A stretch of 64,000 nucleotides of DNA from Aeromonas salmonicida subsp. salmonicida. GTDB taxonomy: Bacteria > Pseudomonadota > Gammaproteobacteria > Enterobacterales > Aeromonadaceae. The translations under genes and the position numbers were made by a program. The notes under the pieces are model-generated. The model saw only the letters and a program-made list of their open reading frames with translations, did no database searches and had not been told where the DNA came from. Positions 57,328 through 64,000 of the stretch are shown here, piece after piece. Positions within the stretch are counted from its first letter, which is position 1; each line of letters begins with the position of its first letter. Location: the NCBI RefSeq assembly GCF_001643305.1, contig NZ_LSGW01000095.1:47400-111399 (forward strand), written 5' to 3'.

Positions 57328-58632
57328 GTGGTTGTCGATTCCAGCGAAATCGCACAGGTTGGTTTAAAAACCCAGCACGCCAAGATTGCGGCATTATTAT
57401 CGCTGATCCCGGGCTTTGGTCAGTTTTATAACAGGCAGTTTATCAAAGGTGTGCTGTTTTTTATCGTCATGTCTTGTTTCCTTGGCGTATTCAATGACTT
57501 TTTACAACAAGGATTTTGGGGGCTATTTACGCTGGGGACCGAGTTGCCAAGAGATAACTCGGTGTTTCTGCTGGCTAAAGGAGTGATCAGTGTCTTGATC
57601 GCGACGTTTGGTGTCGGTATCTATTACTGGGGGCTTCGCGATGCTTACCTCTGTGGTGAAAAGCGGGATCAGGGCTATGCATTATCTGGTATCAGAAAAC
57701 AATATCAGCTTTTGTTGAGTGAAGGTTTCCCTTATCTGATGATCACCCCGGGTTTTATTCTGCTGGTGTTCGTGGTGGTCTTTCCTATTATTTTCGGTTT
57801 TTCTATTGCCTTTACCAACTACGATTTGTATCACACGCCCCCGGCCAAGCTGGTTGACTGGGTTGGGCTGAAAAACTTCTTTAATATATTTCGTCTGGAT
57901 CTGTGGCGTTCCACCTTACTGGACGTATTGCAGTGGACAGTGATTTGGACACTGATTGCGACCACATTGCAATGTTCGGTTGGTGTCCTGCTGGCGATCC
58001 TGGTCAATCAGAAAGACCTCAGGTTTAAAGCGCTCATTCGCACCATTTTGATATTGCCATGGGCAGTGCCCGGTTTTGTCACCATTCTGGTTTTTGCCGG
58101 CATGTTCAATGAAACCTTTGGGGTGATCAATAATGGCATTCTGGCGTCATTAGGTATTGAGCCCAAGCAGTGGATGACGGATCCTTTCTGGACTAAAACG
58201 GCATTGATCCTGATGCAAACCTGGTTGGGTTTCCCGTTTGTCTTCGCCATGACCACTGGCGTACTGCAGGCTATTCCGGACGATTTGTATGAAGCGGCTA
58301 CCATAGACGGTGCCAGCACATGGCACAAATTGACCACGATTACCTTGCCGTTGGTACTCTATTCGATTGCGCCGATCCTGATTACCCAATACACCTTCAA
58401 TTTTAATAACTTCAACATTATTTATCTGTTCAATAACGGTGGCCCGGCTGTAATTGGATCCAATGCGGGGGGTACGGATATTCTGGTCTCCTGGATTTAC
58501 AAATTGACCATGTCCTCCTCTCAATATTCCATCGCGGCCAGCATTACGATTTTGCTGTCCATCTTCGTAGTTGGTATCGCGCTGTGGCAATTCCGCGCAA
58601 CTAACTCCTTCAAGCAAGATGATATGGCCTAA
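57328..58632 (+). CDS. ganP: MalF-type galactan-oligomer permease
   Basis: Membrane permease of 434 residues with about eight helices and a MalF-like layout. The EAA loop is EAATIDGASTWHKLTTITLPL near residue 330. The start is GTG 57328, 6 bases after a strong AGGAGG. It pairs with the following MalG-type permease, 13 bases downstream. Confidence 0.88.
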   Translation: MVVDSSEIAQVGLKTQHAKIAALLSLIPGFGQFYNRQFIKGVLFFIVMSCFLGVFNDFLQQGFWGLFTLGTELPRDNSVFLLAKGVISVLIATFGVGIYYWGLRDAYLCGEKRDQGYALSGIRKQYQLLLSEGFPYLMITPGFILLVFVVVFPIIFGFSIAFTNYDLYHTPPAKLVDWVGLKNFFNIFRLDLWRSTLLDVLQWTVIWTLIATTLQCSVGVLLAILVNQKDLRFKALIRTILILPWAVPGFVTILVFAGMFNETFGVINNGILASLGIEPKQWMTDPFWTKTALILMQTWLGFPFVFAMTTGVLQAIPDDLYEAATIDGASTWHKLTTITLPLVLYSIAPILITQYTFNFNNFNIIYLFNNGGPAVIGSNAGGTDILVSWIYKLTMSSSQYSIAASITILLSIFVVGIALWQFRATNSFKQDDMA

Positions 58633-58645
58633 GGAAAACTGGAAT

Positions 58646-59497
58646 ATGAGCGTCAAACACAGTGTTAAAAAGAGTAACTTTATTCGGCTGGGCATCAGTT
58701 ATGCGCTGCTGTTGATGGTCGCGGTGATCATTATCTATCCACTTATCTGGACTGTGGGGGCTTCCCTGAATCCTGGCAGCAGCCTGCTCAATACCTCGAT
58801 CATGCCTGACAATCTGTCGTTCCTGCATTACCAGGAGCTGTTTGATGGCCGGATTGATTATGCCGCCTGGTATTGGAACTCCATGAAGATCAGCTTTCTG
58901 ACCATGGTGCTCACCTTGATCAGCGTCAGCTTTACCGCCTATGCATTCTCCCGCTTCCGCTTTCGCGGTCGCCAGAATGGACTGATGCTGTTTCTGTTGC
59001 TGCAGATGGTGCCCCAGTTCTCGGCCCTGATCGCCATCTTCGTGCTGGCGCAGATGCTGGGTCTGATCAACAGCCATCTGGCGCTGGTGCTGGTTTATGT
59101 GGGGGGCATGATCCCCATGAACACCTATCTGATGAAAGGCTATCTGGATGCCATCCCCAAAGATCTGGATGAATCTGCACGGATGGATGGTGCGGGCAAC
59201 TTCCGGATCTTCATCGAGATCATCATGCCCCTTTCCAAACCCATCATAGCGGTGGTGGCCCTCTTCTCTTTTACCGGCCCGCTCGGTGATTTCATCCTGG
59301 CCAGTACCATCTTGCGTACCCCGGATCAATTCACCCTGCCCATCGGGCTCTATAACCTGGTCGCCCAGAAGATGGGGGCCAGTTACACCACCTATGCGGC
59401 CGGTGCCGTGCTCATCGCCGTGCCCGTCGCCATTCTTTATCTCTCACTGCAGAAGTACTTTGTTTCCGGCCTGACCGCAGGCGGAACCAAGGGCTAA
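58646..59497 (+). CDS. ganQ: MalG-type galactan-oligomer permease
   Basis: Second channel subunit, 283 residues, the same length as Bacillus GanQ. About six helices and the EAA loop DESARMDGAGNFRIFIEIIMPL. ATG 58646 (MSVKHSVKKSNF) matches the family; an upstream frame start at 58571 overlaps the MalF gene. The stop is 18 bases before the galactanase start. Confidence 0.88.
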   Translation: MSVKHSVKKSNFIRLGISYALLLMVAVIIIYPLIWTVGASLNPGSSLLNTSIMPDNLSFLHYQELFDGRIDYAAWYWNSMKISFLTMVLTLISVSFTAYAFSRFRFRGRQNGLMLFLLLQMVPQFSALIAIFVLAQMLGLINSHLALVLVYVGGMIPMNTYLMKGYLDAIPKDLDESARMDGAGNFRIFIEIIMPLSKPIIAVVALFSFTGPLGDFILASTILRTPDQFTLPIGLYNLVAQKMGASYTTYAAGAVLIAVPVAILYLSLQKYFVSGLTAGGTKG

Positions 59498-59515
59498 TCA
59501 CACAGGACCTCAACG

Positions 59516-60715
59516 ATGAAATTAAAAAACAGTTTGTTGGTGGCGGCCATGCTGGCCACTGGATTGAACATGATGGCCCCCTCGGTTCTGGCGGCTGAAA
59601 CGGTGCAAATCCAGCCGGTCAAGGTGGCGGCTGACTTTATCAAGGGTGCGGATCTCTCCATGCTGGCCGAGGTGGAGAAGCACGGTGGCAAGTTCTTTGA
59701 TGAGCATGGCAACCCGCAGGATGCCATGGCCATCCTGAAGGAAAATGGCTTCAACTATATCCGCCTGCGATTATGGGTCGACCCCAAGGATGCTGATGGC
59801 AAGCCTTATGGTGGCGGCAACAATGATCTGGCGACCACCATAGAGCTTGCCAAGCGGGCCAAGGCCAATGGCATGAAGTTCCTGCTGGATTATCACTACA
59901 GCGATTTCTGGACGGATCCGGCCCGGCAGAACAAGCCCAAGGCATGGGCCAGTATGAATATCGACCAGCTGACCGAGGCTGTCTATCAACACACCAAAAC
60001 CACCATGGATGCCTTTGCCAAAGCCGGTGTGTTGCCGGACATGGTGCAGGTGGGCAACGAGATCAACGGTGGCATGCTGTGGCCGGAAGGCAAGAGCTGG
60101 GGCCAGAACGGGGGAGAATTCGACCGTCTGGCTGGTCTGCTGAATGCGGGGATCAAGGCAGTCAAAGAGCATGGGGATCAGATAAAAATCATGCTTCACC
60201 TGGCGGAGGGGACCAAGAATGACACCTTCATCTGGTGGTTTGACGAGATAACCAAGCGCAAGGTGCCGTTCGATATCATAGGTCTCTCTTACTACATCTA
60301 CTGGAACGGCCCCATGAATGCCCTCCAGTACAACATGAATGACATCAGCAAGCGCTATGACAAGGATCTGATCGTGGTCGAGGCGGCCTACGGCTATACC
60401 ACAGCCAACTGCGATAACGCCGAAAACAACTTCACCTCGAAAGAGGCGGATGACGCCGGGTATCCCGCTACGGTGCAGGGGCAGGCCAATTATCTCCATG
60501 ATCTGTTGCAGGTAGTCACCAAGGTGCCGGAAGGGCGCGGCAAGGGGGTCTTCTACTGGGAGCCGGCCTGGTTGCCGACACCGGGCGCCACCTGGGCCAC
60601 CAAGGCCGGCATGAAATACAACAGTGATGACTGGAAAGAGGGCAATGCCCGCGAGAATCAGTCGCTGTTCGATTGCCAGGGCAAGGTGTTGCCTTCCATC
60701 AAGGCGTTCAACTAG
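59516..60715 (+). CDS. ganB: GH53 endo-beta-1,4-galactanase, operon copy
   Basis: 399 residues with a clear signal peptide (cleavage near SVLA-AET). Acid/base Glu in VQVGNEINGGMLWPEG and nucleophile Glu in VVEAAYGYTT. It carries the HLAEG, IIGLSYYIYWNG and EGRGKGVFYWEPAW segments of typical bacterial GanB. It cuts beta-1,4-galactan into oligomers outside the cytoplasm. It is the fourth gene of the importer operon. Confidence 0.92.
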   Translation: MKLKNSLLVAAMLATGLNMMAPSVLAAETVQIQPVKVAADFIKGADLSMLAEVEKHGGKFFDEHGNPQDAMAILKENGFNYIRLRLWVDPKDADGKPYGGGNNDLATTIELAKRAKANGMKFLLDYHYSDFWTDPARQNKPKAWASMNIDQLTEAVYQHTKTTMDAFAKAGVLPDMVQVGNEINGGMLWPEGKSWGQNGGEFDRLAGLLNAGIKAVKEHGDQIKIMLHLAEGTKNDTFIWWFDEITKRKVPFDIIGLSYYIYWNGPMNALQYNMNDISKRYDKDLIVVEAAYGYTTANCDNAENNFTSKEADDAGYPATVQGQANYLHDLLQVVTKVPEGRGKGVFYWEPAWLPTPGATWATKAGMKYNSDDWKEGNARENQSLFDCQGKVLPSIKAFN

Positions 60716-60778
60716 TCACCCATGATCGGCGGGCCTGTGTGCCCGTCGGCGATGATGTCCATTATATGGAGATAGTGC

Positions 60779-62839
60779 ATGTTCAAGTTTCCCCCCCTGA
60801 GCAGCAAGGTGCCTGTCCTGTTGCACGGTGCCGATTACAACCCTGATCAATGGCTCGATGATCCTGCCGTGCTGGCCAAAGACATAGAGATGATGAAGCA
60901 GACCAACAGCAACGTGATGTCGGTCGGCATCTTCAGCTGGTCGGGTCTGGAGCCCGAAGAGGGGCGTTATGAATTTGGATGGCTGGATCAAGTGCTCGAT
61001 ACGCTCTACGCCAACGGCATCTATACCTTCCTGGCCACCCCGAGCGGGGCACGTCCCGCCTGGTTGTCAAAGGCCTATCCCGAGGTGCTGCGCACCGATA
61101 AAAACCGGGTCAAGGCACTGCACGGTGGTCGCCACAATCACTGCATGAGCTCACCCGTCTATCGTGACAAGGTGCGCCAGATCAACGGTGCCCTGGCCAA
61201 ACGCTACGCCAACCATCCCGGTGTCATCGCCTGGCACATCTCCAACGAATATGGTGGCGAGTGTCATTGCGAGTTGTGCCAGCATCAGTTCCGCGATTGG
61301 CTCAAAGCCCGTTACGGTACTCTGGATGCCCTGAACAAGGCGTGGTGGAGTACCTTCTGGAGCCACACCTTCACCGATTGGCAGCAGATAGAGTCCCCAT
61401 CGCCCATTGGCGAAAGCACCATCCATGGTCTGAATCTGGACTGGAAGCGCTTTAACACGGCCCAGGTCAGCGACTTCTGCCCCGCCGAAATAGCCCCCCT
61501 GAAGGCAGAAAACCCGGCACTGCCCGCGACGACCAACTTCATGGAGTACTTCTACGACTATGACTACTGGCAGCTGGCCAAGGTGATCGACTTCATCTCC
61601 TGGGACAGTTACCCCCTTTGGCACAATGCCGAGGATGATTGCACCCTGGCGGCCTATACCGCCATGTACCATGACCTCATGCGCACCCTAAAAGGGGGGA
61701 AACCTTTCTATCTGATGGAGTCTACCCCCAGCCTGACCAACTGGCAGCCCATCAGCAAACTGAAAAAGCCGGGCATGCATATCCTCTCTTCCCTGCAGGC
61801 GGTGGCTCATGGCTCCGATTCGGTGCAGTACTTCCAGTGGCGAAAGAGCCGTGGCTCGGTGGAAAAATTCCATGGCGCCGTGGTCGATCATGTCGGCCAT
61901 ATCGATACCCGTGTTGGCCGCGAAGTGCAGGCGCTGGGAGAAACTCTGAGCAAGATCTCTGCCGTGGCCGGCAGCAAGGTGGAAGCCAGAGTCGCCATTA
62001 TTTTTGACTGGGAGAGCCGCTGGGCCATGGACAACGCCCAGGGTCCCCGTAATGCCGGTCTCTTCTATGAGAAGACGGTGGCCGAGCACTATCGTGCCTT
62101 CTGGGAGCAGGGTGTCGCGGTGGATGTGATCAATGCAGATTGCGATCTGAGCCCTTATTCGCTGGTCATTGCCCCCATGCTCTATATGGTTCGCGACGGC
62201 TTTGCCGAGCGGGTCGACGGTTTTGTCCAGGCGGGGGGGCGCTTCGTGACCACCTACTGGTCTGGCATCGTCAACGAGACGGATCTCTGTCATCTCGGCG
62301 GTTTCCCGGGGCCATTGCGGCCAGTGCTCGGGATATGGGCAGAAGAGATCGATAGTCTCTATGACCATGAGCGCAACGCTATCAGTGGCCTGCCGGACAA
62401 TGAGCTGGGGCTGAAGGGACCCTATGAGGTGACCCAATTGTGCGATCTGATCCAGTTGGAAGGGGCGCGTGCTCTCGCCAGCTACGACAGCGACTTCTAT
62501 GCCGGCCGCCCGGCGGTGACGGTCAACGACCATGGCAAAGGACAAGCCTATTATATCGCCTCGCGCAACGATCTGGCGTTCCAGCGTGACTTCTTCGGCA
62601 AGCTGATAGAAGAGCTGGGCTTGCCACGGGCCCTGGCCACCGAACTGCCGTCGGGGGTCACAGCACAGCGCCGCACCGATGGTGAGCAGGAGTTTATCTT
62701 CCTGCAGAACTACACCTGTGAGGCTAGAGCGGTGTTGCTGCCATCTGCTTACACGGAGATGAGTACCGGCCAGCCTCTGACAGGGAAACTTGCCCTGGAG
62801 GCTTATGGCTGCCGTGTCTTGAGCCGTCCGGTTCAGTAA
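60779..62839 (+). CDS. ganA: GH42 beta-galactosidase
   Basis: Cytoplasmic beta-galactosidase of 686 residues with no signal peptide, expected to cut imported galacto-oligosaccharides to galactose. The acid/base Glu is in HISNEYGGECHC (about residue 157) and the nucleophile Glu in YLMESTPSLTNW (about 313). The zinc cysteines CHCELC are present. It follows ganB in one operon and ends in a terminator. Confidence 0.94.
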   Translation: MFKFPPLSSKVPVLLHGADYNPDQWLDDPAVLAKDIEMMKQTNSNVMSVGIFSWSGLEPEEGRYEFGWLDQVLDTLYANGIYTFLATPSGARPAWLSKAYPEVLRTDKNRVKALHGGRHNHCMSSPVYRDKVRQINGALAKRYANHPGVIAWHISNEYGGECHCELCQHQFRDWLKARYGTLDALNKAWWSTFWSHTFTDWQQIESPSPIGESTIHGLNLDWKRFNTAQVSDFCPAEIAPLKAENPALPATTNFMEYFYDYDYWQLAKVIDFISWDSYPLWHNAEDDCTLAAYTAMYHDLMRTLKGGKPFYLMESTPSLTNWQPISKLKKPGMHILSSLQAVAHGSDSVQYFQWRKSRGSVEKFHGAVVDHVGHIDTRVGREVQALGETLSKISAVAGSKVEARVAIIFDWESRWAMDNAQGPRNAGLFYEKTVAEHYRAFWEQGVAVDVINADCDLSPYSLVIAPMLYMVRDGFAERVDGFVQAGGRFVTTYWSGIVNETDLCHLGGFPGPLRPVLGIWAEEIDSLYDHERNAISGLPDNELGLKGPYEVTQLCDLIQLEGARALASYDSDFYAGRPAVTVNDHGKGQAYYIASRNDLAFQRDFFGKLIEELGLPRALATELPSGVTAQRRTDGEQEFIFLQNYTCEARAVLLPSAYTEMSTGQPLTGKLALEAYGCRVLSRPVQ

Positions 62840-62844
62840 ACCCC

Positions 62845-62871
62845 GAGCCCGTCTTGTAGACGGGTTCTTTT
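62845..62871 (+). terminator. Terminator after the GH42 gene
   Basis: GAGCCCGTC pairs with GACGGGTTC (one wobble pair) around TTGTA, followed by four T residues. Confidence 0.75.
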
Positions 62872-62917
62872 GATTATTTCCCGGTGCGTGAGCTGCGGGT
62901 AAAAAAGGGAGACAAGC

Positions 62918-63247
62918 ATGGTATCCATGCACGATTTCAAGCGTCTGTTTGGTCTGGCACTGGGCCACAAATCGCAAAAAGGGCAGGAACCAGAGGCTGT
63001 GTCCGGGCTGGATGAAGAGGGGATCCGGCAACTGGTGGCGGCATTTGGTGGTAAAGAGAACATCGAGTCGTTTGATGCCTGTCTGACCCGGCTCAGGGTC
63101 AAGGTCAAGGCGCTCTCGCCGGTGAACAGCGAAGCGCTGCAGCTGTTGGGCGCCATCGGCGTCATCATCATAGGGCAGGAGGTGCAGGCCATCTTCGGCA
63201 CGCGCTCTGACAACCTGCGCCGGGATCTCGCAATCTGGTTTGAATAA
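62918..63247 (+). CDS. Stand-alone PTS EIIB domain (glucose/maltose type)
   Basis: 109 residues forming only an EIIB domain of the glucose superfamily, with the phosphorylatable Cys in [11 protein letters not shown] (about residue 55) and the conserved [17 protein letters not shown]. No EIIC or EIIA is nearby, so it needs partners elsewhere or acts as a phosphoryl-carrying regulator. ATG 62918 follows GGGAGA. It sits between the galactan operon and pykF. Confidence 0.85.
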   Translation: MVSMHDFKRLFGLALGHKSQKGQEPEAVSGLDEEGIRQLVAAFGGKENIESFDACLTRLRVKVKALSPVNSEALQLLGAIGVIIIGQEVQAIFGTRSDNLRRDLAIWFE

Positions 63248-63416
63248 TGTGATCCGGCGCGATAGTGCTGGTCAGCGAGTCTGGCTACGCCTGATTGACT
63301 CGCCTGTTCTGCCGTATCTGGTCACTCGCCCATGACGAATTGATCTGTTATGGCTTGTCCTAGGCGCATAAACCACAACGCATTGCCAATTTCTCATCTC
63401 AATCATTGGACTGTAC

Positions 63417-64000
63417 ATGTCAGTAAATATGAAAAAGACCAAAATCGTCTGCACCATAGGTCCCAAGACCGAATCCAAAGAAATGCTGGCTAAAATGCTG
63501 GACGCCGGCATGAACGTCATGCGCCTGAACTTCTCCCACGGCGATTACGCCGAGCACGGTGGTCGTATCAACAACCTGCGCGCTGTTATGGCCGAAACCG
63601 GCAAGCACGCAGCCATACTGCTCGACACCAAGGGTCCGGAAATCCGTACCATCAAGCTGGAAGGCGGCAACGACGTTGCCCTGGTCGCTGGCCAGACCTT
63701 CACCTTCACCTTCACCACCGACCAGACCGTCATTGGCAACAAAGACAAAGTGGCCGTGACCTATGCCGGTTTCGCCAACGACCTGCGCGTCGGCAACCGC
63801 ATCCTGGTGGATGACGGCCTGATCGGCCTGGACGTGATCGAAATCACCGAGCGTGAAGTCATCTGTAAAGTGCTGAACAGCGGTGATCTGGGCGAGAACA
63901 AAGGCATCAACCTGCCGGGCGTCTCCATCAAGCTGCCGGCCCTGGCCGAGAAAGACAAGCGCGACCTCATCTTCGGTTGCGAGCAAGGCGTTGATTTCGT
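63417..64000 (+). CDS. pykF: Pyruvate kinase I, N-terminal part (3' end outside window)
   Basis: Glycolytic enzyme converting PEP and ADP to pyruvate and ATP. KKTKIVCTIGPKTESKEML, GMNVMRLNFSHGDY and DTKGPEIRT match E. coli PykF closely. The start is ATG 63417, with ATG 63429 (the E. coli-type MKKTK start) as an alternative. The B-domain contains FTFTFTT, two residues longer than my memory of E. coli PykF, from an ACCTTC x3 repeat. The frame is open to the window edge. Confidence 0.97.
   Translation, partial: MSVNMKKTKIVCTIGPKTESKEMLAKMLDAGMNVMRLNFSHGDYAEHGGRINNLRAVMAETGKHAAILLDTKGPEIRTIKLEGGNDVALVAGQTFTFTFTTDQTVIGNKDKVAVTYAGFANDLRVGNRILVDDGLIGLDVIEITEREVICKVLNSGDLGENKGINLPGVSIKLPALAEKDKRDLIFGCEQGVDF

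Noticed and set aside
63248..63416. Cra/FruR site in front of pykF
   Set aside because: Expected from E. coli, but no convincing TGAATCGATT-like match was found.

Overview
The window looks like chromosomal DNA of a moderately GC-rich gammaproteobacterium. I infer Aeromonas, from the mix of Enterobacteria-like and Vibrio-like gene orders (sap operon, psp-ycjXF-phhAB-tyrR, yfiRNB, yohJK-cdd) and the protein sequences. This was not checked by database search. No rRNA, tRNA, IS element, prophage or CRISPR array was recognised. Both ends are cut inside housekeeping genes: the 3' end of purF on the left and the 5' end of pykF on the right.

Layout. 1-1.7 kb: purF end and a frameshifted miaE. 1.8-7.2 kb (minus): sapABCDF peptide/polyamine ABC system. 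7.3-9.9 kb: pspF and divergent pspABC, with a clear sigma54 promoter between them. 10-15.6 kb: ycjXF, then phhAB (phenylalanine hydroxylase and its dehydratase) and tyrR. 15.8-18.1 kb: yfiR-yfiN-yfiB cyclic-di-GMP module, with a stop codon inside yfiN. 18.1-24.5 kb: TerC-family protein, NAD-kinase-like protein, yfcL, an acyl-CoA synthetase, cdd and yohJK. 24.7-33.4 kb: a GH36 alpha-galactosidase remnant, sbcB, a NERD membrane protein, and a minus-strand cassette of aminotransferase (frameshifted), omega-amidase-type hydrolase and solute-binding protein, with a divergent LysR regulator.

33.5-62.8 kb is a continuous pectin side-chain sugar region. It holds araBAD divergent from araFGH-araC, then galETK divergent from galR, then a galactan locus. 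The galactan locus has a LamB-type porin, three GH53 endo-beta-1,4-galactanases, a small X25/CBM-like secreted protein, a chemoreceptor (frameshifted), a MalK-type ATPase (frameshifted by a 7-bp tandem repeat), a MalEFG-type importer and a GH42 beta-galactosidase. The inferred pathway is: galactan is cut by GH53 enzymes, oligomers enter through the porin and ABC importer, GH42 releases galactose, and galKTE feeds it to glycolysis. Arabinose from the same polymer would go through araFGH and araBAD. GalR-type operators paired with CRP sites occur at the gal, porin and galactan-importer promoters, so one GalR probably runs all three.

Six genes in 64 kb are visibly damaged: miaE, yfiN, the GH36 gene, the aminotransferase, the chemoreceptor and the galactan ATPase. 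Two of these lesions sit in short tandem repeats (4-bp x3, 7-bp x4). This suggests either ongoing gene decay, as in a host-restricted lineage, or slippage-driven switching, or assembly error; the sequence alone cannot say which.
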